Of a DNA stretch of 64,000 nucleotides, positions 11,044 to 20,025 are shown piece by piece. Numbering within the stretch: the first letter of the stretch is position 1; each line of letters begins with the position of its first letter. Origin of the DNA: Roseomonas mucosa ATCC BAA-692 (lineage in GTDB: Bacteria > Pseudomonadota > Alphaproteobacteria > Acetobacterales > Acetobacteraceae); NCBI RefSeq assembly GCF_000622225.1, contig NZ_JHWD01000003.1, forward strand, positions 186,001 through 250,000, given 5' to 3'. The notes under the pieces are model-generated. The model had not been told where the DNA came from, did no database searches, and saw only the letters and a program-made list of their open reading frames with translations. Made by a program: the position numbers and the translations under genes.

Positions 11044-11714
11044 GCGCCCTGGACACGCTGCCGCGCGCCATCGTCTGGGACTGGGACAACACCCTGGCCG
11101 ATGGCTGGCCGGCCATCATGGCCGGGCTGAACGCCGCCTTCTCGGCCTTCGGCCTGCCGCAATGGACGCTGGAGGAGGTGCGGGCCAATGTCCGCAAGTC
11201 GCTCCGGGATTCCTTTCCCGCGATCTTCGGCGCTGAATGGACCCGGGCGCGGGACATCTTCTATGCCGAGGTCCGGGCGCGGCATCTCGTGGTGCTGGAG
11301 CCCATGCCCGGTGCCGGCGCCCTGCTGGCCGAGGCCGCGCGGCATGTCCCGCTGGCGGTGGTCTCCAACAAGCAGGGGCCGCTGCTTCGGGCCGAGGCCG
11401 CGCAACTGGGCTGGACGGGCCATTTCCGCGCCCTGGTCGGGGCAGGGGACACTGTGGCCGACAAGCCCTCGCCGGAGCCTATCCGCCTTGCCTGTGCCGC
11501 CTGCGGCATTTTGCCGGGGCCGGATGTCTGGTATGTGGGGGATAACGCCCTGGACATGGAGGCCGCGCGCCGCGCCGGCTGCCGGGGCGTGCTGCTGGGC
11601 CTCGCCGAACATGACGGCGGGCTGGCGGCGATCACGCGGGACGGGGATTACCCGGACGCCGAAATGATGCGTTCCGCCCTGCTGGGGCTTGCATTGGCGG
11701 CGCGCTTGGGCTGA
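11040..11714 (+). CDS. HAD-superfamily hydrolase (phosphoglycolate phosphatase-like)
   Basis: A 224-residue haloacid-dehalogenase-fold phosphatase starting at GTG inside the dat stop codon. Motif I is DWDNTLAD with the nucleophilic Asp; motif II is the VVSNKQG segment; motif III contains ADKPSPEP; motif IV is YVGDNALDMEAARRAGC. The helical cap inserted between motifs I and II is of the phosphoglycolate phosphatase type. The substrate cannot be read from sequence. Coupling with dat suggests shared expression, not necessarily a shared pathway. A strong hairpin follows the stop. Confidence 0.8.
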   Translation: MSALDTLPRAIVWDWDNTLADGWPAIMAGLNAAFSAFGLPQWTLEEVRANVRKSLRDSFPAIFGAEWTRARDIFYAEVRARHLVVLEPMPGAGALLAEAARHVPLAVVSNKQGPLLRAEAAQLGWTGHFRALVGAGDTVADKPSPEPIRLACAACGILPGPDVWYVGDNALDMEAARRAGCRGVLLGLAEHDGGLAAITRDGDYPDAEMMRSALLGLALAARLG

Positions 11715-11728
11715 ACCTCGACCGCTTG

Positions 11729-11754
11729 GGGTGCGGGGGTGCCGCACCCTGTTT
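11729..11754 (+). terminator. Hairpin between the HAD gene and hfq
   Basis: A perfect eight-base-pair stem (GGGTGCGG at 11729-11736, CCGCACCC at 11742-11749) with a five-base loop, followed by TGTTT. The U tract is short, so it may be a partial terminator or a processing site in front of hfq. Confidence 0.5.
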
Positions 11755-11807
11755 CCAGGAGAGGGCCGGGCAAACCGGCTCCGCTCACAAGAAGAAGGAC
11801 CGAGCCA

Positions 11808-12128
11808 ATGGCCGCCGAGAAGTCCCAGAACGTTCAGGACGTGTTCCTGAACCATGTCCGCAAGAGCAAGACCCCCGTCACGGTGTTCCTCGTGAACGGC
11901 GTCAAGCTCCAGGGCATCATTACCTGGTTTGATAATTTTTCCGTGCTGCTTCGTCGCGACGGGCATACCCAGCTCGTCTACAAGCACGCCATCAGCACGG
12001 TCATGCCGGGTGCTCCGATCCAACTCTTCGATGCCGCCTCGTCGGGTCAGCAGGCGCCCGAGCGCCCGCTGCGCGAGACGACCATGACCCTGCAGCGGGA
12101 GCCGCAACCTGTCGGCAGTTCTGACTGA
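11808..12128 (+). CDS. hfq: RNA chaperone Hfq
   Basis: A Sm-like hexameric RNA chaperone that helps small RNAs pair with mRNAs. The 106-residue protein starts at ATG 11808, with GAAGGA about nine bases upstream; the 23 extra upstream residues in frame are not Hfq-like. Sm1 ([35 protein letters not shown] is the region, residues about 8-43) and Sm2 with the diagnostic YKHAIST are intact. The tail of about 35 residues is polar and disordered. The 3' end overlaps the inferred start of hflX, the same hfq-hflX pairing as in enterobacteria. Confidence 0.97.
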   Translation: MAAEKSQNVQDVFLNHVRKSKTPVTVFLVNGVKLQGIITWFDNFSVLLRRDGHTQLVYKHAISTVMPGAPIQLFDAASSGQQAPERPLRETTMTLQREPQPVGSSD

Positions 12129-13434
12129 CACGCGCGGCGGGCCGACGCCCGCCGCCGTCATCCTTCCCTGGGAGAAGCCCGCCCGTACCGGACCGGACTT
12201 CCCCGGGGCCAGCCGTGCCGCCGAGGCGCGTCTCGCCGAGGCGGTGGGCCTTGCCGCCTCCATCGGCGTCGCCATCGTCCACAGCGCGGCCCTTCCGCTG
12301 CGCACCCGGCGCCCCAGCACGCTGCTGGGAGAGGGGCAGGTGGAATCCGTCGCCCTGGCGGTGAAGGAGCACCATGTCCAGGTCGTGGTGGTGGACGCGG
12401 CGCTGACGCCCGTCCAGCAGCGCAACCTGGAGCGCGCATGGGGCTGCAAGGTCATCGACCGGACCGGCTTGATCCTGGAGATCTTCGGCGAGCGCGCCCG
12501 TACGCGGGAAGGCTCGCTGCAGGTCGAACTCGCGCATCTGGAATACCAGCGCACCCGGCTCGTGCGGTCCTGGACCCACCTGGAGCGGCAGCGGGGCGGC
12601 TTCGGCTTCCTTGGCGGCCCCGGTGAGTCGCAGATCGAGATCGACCGCCGCCTGATCGGCGAACGGATCGTCAAGCTGAAGAAGGAACTGGAGCAGGTGC
12701 GCCGCACCCGCGGCCTGCACCGCCGGGCACGCGAGAAGGTGCCGCATCCGGTGGTGGCCCTGGTCGGCTACACCAATGCCGGCAAATCCACCCTGTTCAA
12801 CGCGCTCACCGGCGCCAGCGTCTATGCGCAGGACCAGCTCTTCGCGACGTTGGACCCAACCATGCGCGCGATCCGTCTGCCCAGCGGGCGGACGGTGATC
12901 CTGTCGGACACGGTGGGCTTCATCTCGGAACTGCCGACCCAGCTCGTGGAGGCCTTCCGCGCCACGCTGGAGGAGGTCGCCGCCGCCGACGTCATCCTGC
13001 ATGTGCGCGACGTGGCGCATCCTGACTCGGCCGCCCAGCGCGCCGACGTGCTGGAGGTGCTGAACGAGATGGCCGAAGGGCCGGACGCGGCACTGGACCC
13101 GGAATGGACCAACCGCATGCTGGAGGTGCTGAACAAGGCCGACCTGCTCGGCGGGCTGGACCAGGCGGCCGAGCGTGGGGCAGGGGAGGCGATCGCCGTC
13201 TCGGCCCTGACCGGCGAAGGGCTGGACCGGCTGCGCCTTGCGCTGGACGAGCGGCTTTCCGCCGGCATGGTGGTCACGGATGTCGCGGTGGAGCCGGCCG
13301 ACGGCGCCACCGTCGCCTGGCTCTACCAGAATGGCGAGGTCCTGGCCCGCGAGGATGGCGAGGATGCCATCCATCTGCGGGTCCGGCTCAGCCAGGCCGA
13401 TCTGGGACGTTTCGAGACACGCCAGGAACCCTGA
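12109..13434 (+). CDS. hflX: GTPase HflX, probable CTG start
   Basis: A ribosome-associated GTPase that splits stalled ribosomes under stress. The first ordinary start codon in frame is GTG 12244, but the family N-terminus clearly begins earlier: codons upstream encode [10 protein letters not shown] and [14 protein letters not shown], and there is no ATG, GTG or TTG between the frame's stop at 12085 and 12244. CTG at 12109 has GGGAG seven bases upstream and would give 441 residues, the usual HflX length. G-domain motifs are [10 protein letters not shown], the switch threonine region TLDPT, DTVGF and the NKAD box. The start overlaps the end of hfq by 20 bases. Confidence 0.9.
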   Translation: MSAVLTDTRGGPTPAAVILPWEKPARTGPDFPGASRAAEARLAEAVGLAASIGVAIVHSAALPLRTRRPSTLLGEGQVESVALAVKEHHVQVVVVDAALTPVQQRNLERAWGCKVIDRTGLILEIFGERARTREGSLQVELAHLEYQRTRLVRSWTHLERQRGGFGFLGGPGESQIEIDRRLIGERIVKLKKELEQVRRTRGLHRRAREKVPHPVVALVGYTNAGKSTLFNALTGASVYAQDQLFATLDPTMRAIRLPSGRTVILSDTVGFISELPTQLVEAFRATLEEVAAADVILHVRDVAHPDSAAQRADVLEVLNEMAEGPDAALDPEWTNRMLEVLNKADLLGGLDQAAERGAGEAIAVSALTGEGLDRLRLALDERLSAGMVVTDVAVEPADGATVAWLYQNGEVLAREDGEDAIHLRVRLSQADLGRFETRQEP

Positions 13435-13439
13435 CACCC

Positions 13440-14273
13440 ATGACCATCAACGCCCGGGCGGTGACCGACATCGCCCAGTTGCTGCGCGAGGCCGCGCAGC
13501 GCGAGATCATGCCCCGCTTCCGCCGGCTGGCAGAGGGCGCGGTACGGATCAAGACTGGCCCGACCGACCTGGTGACCGATGCGGACGAGGCGGCCGAGCG
13601 CCATATCGCCGCCGGACTTCAGGCCATGCTGCCGGGCTGCGTGGTGGTGGGCGAGGAAGCGACCGCCGCCGAGCCGGCGCTGCTGGACCGGCTGGCGGAT
13701 GCGGAACTGGCCTTCGTGGTCGATCCGGTGGACGGCACCGCGAATTTCGCCGCCGGCGTGCCGCTCTTCGGCACCATGGCGGCGGCCTTCCAGCGCGGCG
13801 AGGTGATTGCCGCCTGGATCCATGACCCGGTAAGCGACGACACCGCCGTGGCACTGCGCGGTGAGGGCGCCTGGAACGAGGCGGCGGACGGTACCCGGAC
13901 CGGCGCCCTTCGGGTGGCCGAGCCGGTGCCGGTCGGCCGCATGGTGGCCGGGGTCTCCTGGACCTATCTGCCGGAGCCGCTACGCTCGCGCGTGGTGACC
14001 CGCCTGCCGGGGCTGGGCTCGACCTTCCATTTCCGCTGCGCGGCGCATGAATACCTGCTGCTGGCGAGCGGCCATATCCACGCGACCTTCTACAACCGGC
14101 TGATGCCCTGGGACCACGCTCCGGGCTGGCTGCTGCACCGGGAGGCCGGGGGCCATTCCGCCCAGTTCGACGGCAGCCCCTATGACGCGGCACGGGTGCG
14201 GGCCGGCGGCCTGATCTGTGCGCCGGACCGTGACTCCTGGCAGGAGCTGCGGGACAGCCTGCTGGGCGGGTAG
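13440..14273 (+). CDS. Inositol monophosphatase family protein
   Basis: A Mg-dependent, lithium-sensitive-type sugar phosphatase of 277 residues starting at ATG 13440, five bases after hflX. Family motifs are intact: GEEAT (metal ligand), DPVDGTANFAAG (the DPxDGTxNF signature), and WDHAPGWLLHREAGG near the C-terminus. Possible substrates are inositol phosphates, histidinol phosphate or nucleotide phosphates; sequence alone does not decide, and histidinol phosphatase of the HisN type is a reasonable alternative. It ends one base before the stop of the converging mazG, with no hairpin between them. Confidence 0.85.
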   Translation: MTINARAVTDIAQLLREAAQREIMPRFRRLAEGAVRIKTGPTDLVTDADEAAERHIAAGLQAMLPGCVVVGEEATAAEPALLDRLADAELAFVVDPVDGTANFAAGVPLFGTMAAAFQRGEVIAAWIHDPVSDDTAVALRGEGAWNEAADGTRTGALRVAEPVPVGRMVAGVSWTYLPEPLRSRVVTRLPGLGSTFHFRCAAHEYLLLASGHIHATFYNRLMPWDHAPGWLLHREAGGHSAQFDGSPYDAARVRAGGLICAPDRDSWQELRDSLLGG

Positions 14274-14274
14274 A

Positions 14275-15126
14275 TCAGCTTCGGCGCTCCGCCGCCTTGG
14301 CGGACTGCCAGAGGGCCTCCATCTCTTCCAGCGAGGCGTCGCGCGGCGCGCGGCCCTCGCGGGCCAGGGCGGCCTCGATGGCGCCGAAGCGGCGCTCGAA
14401 CTTGGCGTTCGCCCGGTGCAGGCACTGTTCCGGATCGAGGTCCAGCTTCCGCGCGAGATTGGCGAGGACGAAGAGCATGTCGCCCATCTCGTCCTCCAAC
14501 CGGGCACGGTCGGAGCCTGGCAGCTCGGCCCGGAGCTCCGCCGTTTCCTCCGCCAGCTTCTCCAGCACGGATTCCGCATCCGGCCAGTCGAAGCCCACCC
14601 GCCCGGCGCGGCGGGTCAGCTTGGCGGCGCGAGTCAGGGCGGGGAGGGCGTCCGGCACCCCGGCCAGCGTTCCGGTCTCGCCGCGCTTCGCCCGTTCGGC
14701 GGATTTGCGGACCTCCCAGGCCTCGGTCTGGGCCGCGGCATCGGCGATTTCGGCCGAGCCGAAGACATGCGGGTGCCGCGCCAGCATCTTGTCGCCGATC
14801 GAGCGCGCCACGTCGGCGAAGCGGAAATGTCCGGCTTCCTCCGCCATCTGCGCGTGGTAGACGGCCTGGAACAGCAGGTCGCCCAGTTCGTCGCGCAACG
14901 CCGGCCAGTCGCGGCGGGCAATGGCATCCGCGACCTCATAGGCCTCCTCGATCGTATAGGGCGCAATGCTGTCGAAATCCTGCTCCTGGTCCCAGGGGCA
15001 GCCATCCGGGGCCCGGAGCCGCGCCATGATGTTCAGCAGGCGCCGGATTTCCCGGGCGTCGTCATCCCGGGCGGGGGTGTCCAGAGCTGGGGAGGGTGGA
15101 TTGGCGGGGTTCATCGGCCTGTCCAT
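14275..15126 (-). CDS. mazG: Nucleoside triphosphate pyrophosphohydrolase MazG
   Basis: A house-cleaning enzyme that hydrolyses NTPs and dNTPs to monophosphate and pyrophosphate. The N-terminal half has the family signature RLRAPDGCPWDQEQ, then the metal-binding EEAYEVADAI and DELGDLLFQAVYHAQ; a second, similar EDEMGDMLFVLANLARKL helix pair appears near residue 225, so both MazG repeats are present in 283 residues. The start could be 15126 or the ATG four codons later at 15114. Directly upstream is the most AT-rich spot of the window, probably its promoter. Confidence 0.93.
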   Translation of the reverse strand: MDRPMNPANPPSPALDTPARDDDAREIRRLLNIMARLRAPDGCPWDQEQDFDSIAPYTIEEAYEVADAIARRDWPALRDELGDLLFQAVYHAQMAEEAGHFRFADVARSIGDKMLARHPHVFGSAEIADAAAQTEAWEVRKSAERAKRGETGTLAGVPDALPALTRAAKLTRRAGRVGFDWPDAESVLEKLAEETAELRAELPGSDRARLEDEMGDMLFVLANLARKLDLDPEQCLHRANAKFERRFGAIEAALAREGRAPRDASLEEMEALWQSAKAAERRS

Positions 15127-15176
15127 CTAGTTTCGATAATATATATTATGTAAAATGCTGCGTAGCCGGGAATGCT
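15127..15176 (-). promoter_or_regulatory. AT-rich palindromic spot, probable mazG promoter
   Basis: Between the MBL gene stop and the mazG start lies an AT-only palindrome, ATAATATATATTAT (15136-15149), in a genome of about 70% GC. On the minus strand CATAAT could be the -10 box with TTCCCG 16 bases upstream as a poor -35. It may give mazG its own promoter at the end of the tatD operon. Confidence 0.45.
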
Positions 15177-15965
15177 TCAGCGGCTTTCCAGCACCAGCCC
15201 GTCATGGGCCGCCTCGATGCCTTCCGGCAGATTCGCGCGCATCCAGGCCCAGTCCAGGTCGGGTCCCATATGCGTCAGCACCGTGCGGCGTGGACGCAGC
15301 CGCTCAACCCACCGCAGTACCTGTTCCAGATGCGCATGCACCGGATGCGGCCGCCGACCGAAGCAATCGACCACCCAGGTATCGAGCCCGTGGAGCTGCT
15401 CCAGGCTTTCCTCCGGCATCACCACCACATCGGTCGAATAGGCGAAATCGCCGATCCTCAGCCCCAGCGTGTCCATCACCTTGTGGTCCTGTCGGAACAG
15501 CCGGACCAGAAATCCCGCAGCCTCGATCTCCTGCCCCGCATCGATCTCCACCGGCACCAGCGCCGGGCGGTAGAAGGTCGGCGTCGGCTCGCGGAAGGCA
15601 TAGTCGAAGCGCCGGGCCGCATCCTCCAGCGTCGCCGCCGTGCCGAAGCATGGCAGGGCCCGGTCCATCAGCCGGTTTAGCTGCCGGACGTCGTCCAGCC
15701 CCATGACATGGTCGGCATGGGAGTGAGTCAGCAGGATCGCGTCCACCCAGGCGCAGCCCACGGCCAGGAGCTGAGTCCGCATGTCGGGCCCGGCATCGAC
15801 CAGCAGGGTCCGCCCATCCGGCGCCTGCACCAGGATGCTGGAACGGCTGCGGCGGTTGCGCGGCTCGCCGGGGTCGCAGGCTCCCCAGTCGCCACGCCCA
15901 TCCGCGCCGCCGATAATCGGCACGCCCCCGGAACTGCCACAGCCCAGGATGGTAATTTTCAACAA
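15177..15965 (-). CDS. MBL-fold metallohydrolase (PhnP-like)
   Basis: A 262-residue metallo-beta-lactamase-fold hydrolase. The N-terminus LGCGSSGGVP and the metal site THSHADHVMGLDD are characteristic of the PhnP/RNase Z-related branch; NRRSRSSILV and the later DVVVMPEES and LTHMGPDLDW segments fit the same family. PhnP is a cyclic-phosphodiesterase, and the copies that follow tatD in Alphaproteobacteria have no assigned substrate. It is separated from tatD by ten bases and is likely the last member of the dacF-to-tatD chain. I infer phosphodiesterase activity only from the family. Confidence 0.85.
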   Translation of the reverse strand: MLKITILGCGSSGGVPIIGGADGRGDWGACDPGEPRNRRSRSSILVQAPDGRTLLVDAGPDMRTQLLAVGCAWVDAILLTHSHADHVMGLDDVRQLNRLMDRALPCFGTAATLEDAARRFDYAFREPTPTFYRPALVPVEIDAGQEIEAAGFLVRLFRQDHKVMDTLGLRIGDFAYSTDVVVMPEESLEQLHGLDTWVVDCFGRRPHPVHAHLEQVLRWVERLRPRRTVLTHMGPDLDWAWMRANLPEGIEAAHDGLVLESR

Positions 15966-15975
15966 GAACAGCTCC

Positions 15976-16758
15976 TTAGGCGATCTTCTTGAAAAGCCTT
16001 CTGACGTTTCCTGTGGTCAGTGCGGCAAGCTCTTCGAGGCTCATCCCCCTGACTTCGGCCAGTTTCCGGGCCGTGTGCATGACATAGGCCGGCTCGCAGC
16101 GCTTGCCGCGGAAAGGAGCCGGCGCGAGATAGGGCGAGTCCGTCTCCACGAGCAGGCGATCCGCTGGAAGATCGCGCGCCACATCCCTGATATCCTGACT
16201 TTTCGGGAAGGTCAGGATGCCGGAGAAGGAGACATGGCCCCCAGCCGCCACGACCTCCTCCGCCAGTGCGCGACCGGACGAGAAACAGTGCAGCAGCACG
16301 TCGAAAGCCCCGCCCGACTCACGCTCCTCGCGCAGGATGCGGGCCGTGTCCTCGTCCGCCGCGCGCGTATGCACCACGACCGGCAGGTCGAGGCGCCGGG
16401 CTACGCGGATATGGCGCCGGAAGCTCTCTGCCTGGATCGATGCGTGTTCGGCCGCGTAGTGGTAGTCCAGTCCGGTCTCGCCGATGCCCACGACGCGCGG
16501 ATGATCGGCGGCGGCGGCGATCTCGGCCTCCTCCGGCATCGGCACCTCGTGGATGCTCAACGGATGCACGCCGACCGTGCCCCAGACATCGGGGAAGCGC
16601 TCGATCAGCCCCCTCACCGCCTCCGCCTGGGCGATCTTGGTGCCGATGGTAATCATGCGTCCCACGCCTGCCTCGCGGGCGCGGCCGACCACCGCCTCGA
16701 CCTCCTCCTCGCCGAAGTAGTCGAGGTGGCAGTGGCTGTCGGTGATCGTTTCGCTCAC
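15976..16758 (-). CDS. tatD: TatD family metal-dependent DNase
   Basis: A TIM-barrel metallohydrolase of 260 residues. Metal-site motifs run in order: DSHCHLD at the N-terminus, GETGLDYH in the middle, VVVHTRAADED, HCFSSG, and ETDSPYLAP with the catalytic Asp near the C-terminus. TatD proteins are 3'-5' exonucleases involved in DNA repair and turnover, despite the name from the tat locus. It begins in a four-base overlap with metG (16755-16758), a pairing seen widely in bacteria. Confidence 0.94.
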   Translation of the reverse strand: MSETITDSHCHLDYFGEEEVEAVVGRAREAGVGRMITIGTKIAQAEAVRGLIERFPDVWGTVGVHPLSIHEVPMPEEAEIAAAADHPRVVGIGETGLDYHYAAEHASIQAESFRRHIRVARRLDLPVVVHTRAADEDTARILREERESGGAFDVLLHCFSSGRALAEEVVAAGGHVSFSGILTFPKSQDIRDVARDLPADRLLVETDSPYLAPAPFRGKRCEPAYVMHTARKLAEVRGMSLEELAALTTGNVRRLFKKIA

Positions 16759-18293
16759 GCCTCGACCTCGATCTTGCGAAACAGCGGCGTGGGCGGCGGC
16801 AGCACTGTGCCTTCCGGCAGGGCCTTGAGGGTGGACAGCGTCCGCTCCCCCTCGCCCACGCCGAGTTGGTCCAGCAGCGCCCCCATTGTGTCCGGCATGA
16901 AGGGCAGCAGTACCGTGGCCAGCATCCGCAGCGTGGTGTGCAGGTTGCGCAGCACCGCACCCATGCGCTCCGGATCGGTCTTCTTCAGCGACCAGGGCTT
17001 CTGCGCGTCGATCCAGGCATTGCCCAGGCGCACGACCACCCAGATCCGCTCCAGCGCCTCGTGGAAGGCCTGGCGGTCCAGCGCCTCGCCCACCGAGTCA
17101 GGCAGGCTGCCCATGGCCTCCAGCAGTTCGCGGTCATCCTCCGTCGGCGGGCTCAGCGGTGGCAGCCGGCCATCGCAGTTCCGCTGGATCATCGACAGGG
17201 TGCGTTGCGCCAGATTGCCAAGATCGTTCGCCAACTCATTGTTCAGGCGGGAAATCAGGGCCTTCCGGCTGAAATCGCCATCATTGCCGAAGGGCACTTC
17301 GCGCAGCAGGAAATAGCGCATGGGGTCGAGGGCGAATTCCTCCACCAGCGCCACGGGGTCGATGACATTGCCCAGCGACTTGGAGATCTTGCGGCCCTCA
17401 TTGGTCCACCAGCCATGGGCGAAGACGCGCTTCGGCGGCGGCAGGTCGGCGGCCATCAGGAAGGCTGGCCAGTAGATGGCGTGGAAGCGCAGGATGTCCT
17501 TGCCGACGAAATGCACATCGGCCGGCCACCAGGGTGCCTCGCCGGGATAGCCGGCGGCGGTCAGGTAGTTGGTGAGTGCGTCGAGCCAGACATACATGAC
17601 GTGCTTCTCGTCGCCCGGCACCGGCACGCCCCAGGTGAAGGAGGTGCGGGAGATCGAGAGGTCCTGCAGCCCGGCCTTCACGAAGCTCAACACCTCGTTG
17701 CGGCGGGGGTTCGGCGCGATGAATTCCGGATGGGCCTCGTAGAATTCCAACAGCTTCCCGCCCCATTCGCTCAGGCGGAAGAAGTAGGAAGGCTCCTGCG
17801 TCCACTCGACCGGGGCGCCGGAGGCGATGGCATAGCGCTGGCCATCGCGCTCCTCGATCTCGTCGGGGCCGTAGAAGGCCTCGTCGCGGACGGCGTACCA
17901 GCCCTCGTAATGGCCCAGGTAGATCTGGCCCTTCTCCACCAGCCGCTGCCACAGCGCGGCGCAGGCCTTCTTGTGCCGCTCCTCCGTGGTGCGGATGAAG
18001 TCGTCGTTGGACAGACCGTCCAGCTTCGCCAGGTCACGGAAGGCCTGGGAAACGCGGTCGGTGAAGGCCTGCGGGTCCTCGCCCGCCGCCTGCGCCGCCT
18101 TCTCCACTTTCTGCCCATGCTCGTCGGTGCCGGTCAGGAACAGCACGTCATAGCCGGCCATGCGCTTCCAGCGTGCCAGCACGTCGGCGGCGATGCCCGT
18201 ATAGGCGTGGCCGATATGCGGCTTGTCGTTCACGTAATAGATCGGGGTGGTCAGAAAGAAGCGCTGCGCTTCGCCCATCGGTCGCGTTCCCAT
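16755..18293 (-). CDS. metG: Methionyl-tRNA synthetase
   Basis: Class I synthetase that charges tRNA-Met, 512 residues. The HIGH motif is PHIGHAYTG and the KMSKS equivalent is GRKISKSLGN; WLDALTNYL and TGTDEHGQKV are further family marks. The protein stops after the anticodon-binding helical domain and lacks the appended C-terminal tRNA-binding domain, which is normal for many Alphaproteobacteria. The start may be 18293 or the ATG at 18278 (MGEAQRFF), which has GGGAA upstream. It lies 45 bases after holB in the same direction. Confidence 0.95.
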   Translation of the reverse strand: MGTRPMGEAQRFFLTTPIYYVNDKPHIGHAYTGIAADVLARWKRMAGYDVLFLTGTDEHGQKVEKAAQAAGEDPQAFTDRVSQAFRDLAKLDGLSNDDFIRTTEERHKKACAALWQRLVEKGQIYLGHYEGWYAVRDEAFYGPDEIEERDGQRYAIASGAPVEWTQEPSYFFRLSEWGGKLLEFYEAHPEFIAPNPRRNEVLSFVKAGLQDLSISRTSFTWGVPVPGDEKHVMYVWLDALTNYLTAAGYPGEAPWWPADVHFVGKDILRFHAIYWPAFLMAADLPPPKRVFAHGWWTNEGRKISKSLGNVIDPVALVEEFALDPMRYFLLREVPFGNDGDFSRKALISRLNNELANDLGNLAQRTLSMIQRNCDGRLPPLSPPTEDDRELLEAMGSLPDSVGEALDRQAFHEALERIWVVVRLGNAWIDAQKPWSLKKTDPERMGAVLRNLHTTLRMLATVLLPFMPDTMGALLDQLGVGEGERTLSTLKALPEGTVLPPPTPLFRKIEVEA

Positions 18294-18338
18294 CGCTCGC
18301 GCTGCATCAGGGGCGGAGGCGACGGTGGGCCGCGGTGG

Positions 18339-19385
18339 TCAGCGTCGCCCGGGACTGCCGCCCTGCGGCGACGCCTGGGGCTCCGCGAGCGCGCCGAGGC
18401 CGACCAGGACCGCCTGCTTGCGATCGAGGTTCAGCAGCTCCGTCTCATCCGCCATTCGTCCCAGGGTGTCCCACAGCCCCGCCCAGTCCGCAAGCGGGCG
18501 CTGCCCCAGCCAGGGCGGCGGCGGGGCGCCGCGCCCGGCCTGCCGGACCGCCGTGGCGATCGCGTCGCGCAGCAGGTTGACGAAGGTGGTGAAGCTGCTG
18601 CCGTCCCGCTTGGCGGCGAGGCGGTCGGCCAGGACATGCAGGGCGCGCGGCTCCGGCCGGGGCAGGCTGCGGAGGAAGGATTCCACCTCCTCGTGCAGGG
18701 CCAGGGCCTCGCCCTCCGCCAGCCGCAGCGCCCGGCCCGGCGAGCCGGCGGCGAGGCCTGCCAGCGTGGCGCGCTCCCCCTCCCCCATTTCCGGCAGCCA
18801 GCGGGCCAGCAGGCTTTCCAGCAGCGGCACCTCCAGCGCCGGCAGGTCGAGCCTGCGGCAGCGGGAGCGCACCGTGGGCAACAGCCGGTCCGGCGAATCC
18901 GTGACCAGGATCAGCACCGCCCGGGCCGGCGGTTCCTCCAGCGTCTTGAGCAGGGCATTCTGCGCCTCGTTGGCCAGGGCGGCGGCCTCGTCCACGATCA
19001 CCGCGCGCCAGCCGCCCTCGGCGGGGGTCATGGACAGGAAGCGGGGCACGTCCCGCGCCTCCTCCACCGAGATCTGCCGCTTCACCTTGCCCTCTGCCAC
19101 CTCGGGCGCGAGCGTCCGCAGATCGGCATGGGCCCCGTTCGCCACACGGGCGAAGACGGGATCGCGCGGATCGACCCGCAGCGGCTGTGCCACCGCATCG
19201 GGCTGCCCGGCCAGCAGCCAGCGGGCGTAGCGATAGGCCAGCGTCGCCTTGCCCACGCCCAGCGGCCCGGCCAGCAGCCAGGCATGGTGCGGCCGCCCGC
19301 CCCGTGCGGCCTCCAGCAGCGCCAGGGCGGCGCCGTCCTGGCCGAAGAGATCGGGGTTGGCACGCGGCTCCGGCGGCGGGCTCAT
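18339..19385 (-). CDS. holB: DNA polymerase III subunit delta'
   Basis: Clamp-loader subunit of 348 residues. The N-terminus places DLFGQDGAALALLEAA before the P-loop-like GPLGVGKAT; the second AAA+ motif region reads AVIVDEAAALANEAQNALLKTLEEPP with the sensor ILVTDSPDRLLPTVRSRC, which is diagnostic of delta'/DnaX relatives. No zinc-finger cysteine cluster of the usual kind is evident. It overlaps tmk by four bases (ATGA), the common tmk-holB pairing. Confidence 0.92.
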   Translation of the reverse strand: MSPPPEPRANPDLFGQDGAALALLEAARGGRPHHAWLLAGPLGVGKATLAYRYARWLLAGQPDAVAQPLRVDPRDPVFARVANGAHADLRTLAPEVAEGKVKRQISVEEARDVPRFLSMTPAEGGWRAVIVDEAAALANEAQNALLKTLEEPPARAVLILVTDSPDRLLPTVRSRCRRLDLPALEVPLLESLLARWLPEMGEGERATLAGLAAGSPGRALRLAEGEALALHEEVESFLRSLPRPEPRALHVLADRLAAKRDGSSFTTFVNLLRDAIATAVRQAGRGAPPPPWLGQRPLADWAGLWDTLGRMADETELLNLDRKQAVLVGLGALAEPQASPQGGSPGRR

Positions 19386-20011
19386 GCCTCCAGATCCTGG
19401 CCCAGCCTTTCCCGGATCGCGGCCAGCGCGGTCAGCAGCACCGCATGAGGCGTGTCCGTCGCGTCCAGCACGGCACAGCGCTCCGGCTCGGCCGCCACGA
19501 TGTCGCGGAAGCCCTGGCGGACACGCTCGTGAAACGCCTGCTCCCGCGCCTCGAAGCGGTTGGTGTCGCCGCGGCCCAGGGCACGGCGCGTCCCGGTGCC
19601 CGGCGGCACGTCCAGCACCAGGGTCAGGTCAGGGGCCAGCCCCTCCAGCGCCAGGGCGGCCAGGGTCCGGCAACGCTCCGGCCCGACCGGTCCGGCCATG
19701 CCCTGATAGACCATGGTGCTATCGGCGAAGCGGTCGGAGACGACCCAGATCCCGGCCTCCAGCGCCGGGCGCACCGTATGGGCCACATGCTCGCGCCGGG
19801 CGGCGGCCATCAGCATGGCCTCGGCCACCGGGTCCCAGCCGCCACGCTCCAGCACGAGGCGGCGCACCGCCTCCGCCCCCGGCGCGCCGCCGGGCTCGCG
19901 CGTGCGCAGGACCGGCAGACCGGCGAGGGCCAGGCGCTGGACCAGGGCGCGGGCGAGCGTGGTCTTGCCCGCCCCCTCCCCGCCTTCCAGCGTGATCAGC
20001 CGGCCGGCCAA
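19382..20011 (-). CDS. tmk: Thymidylate kinase, TTG start
   Basis: Phosphorylates dTMP to dTDP. The P-loop LEGGEGAGKTTLARAL is near the N-terminus, followed by the dTMP-binding TREPGG, SDRFADSTMVYQG and the lid-containing region LGRGDTNRFE. No ATG or GTG lies at the expected position; TTG at 20011 gives 209 residues beginning (M)AGRLITLEGG, and GGAAG is seven bases upstream. That ribosome site sits just after the dacF stop, so the two genes are closely linked. A CTG at 20029 is a less likely alternative. Confidence 0.92.
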   Translation of the reverse strand: MAGRLITLEGGEGAGKTTLARALVQRLALAGLPVLRTREPGGAPGAEAVRRLVLERGGWDPVAEAMLMAAARREHVAHTVRPALEAGIWVVSDRFADSTMVYQGMAGPVGPERCRTLAALALEGLAPDLTLVLDVPPGTGTRRALGRGDTNRFEAREQAFHERVRQGFRDIVAAEPERCAVLDATDTPHAVLLTALAAIRERLGQDLEA

Positions 20012-20025
20012 GGGCGTGCTTCCGC

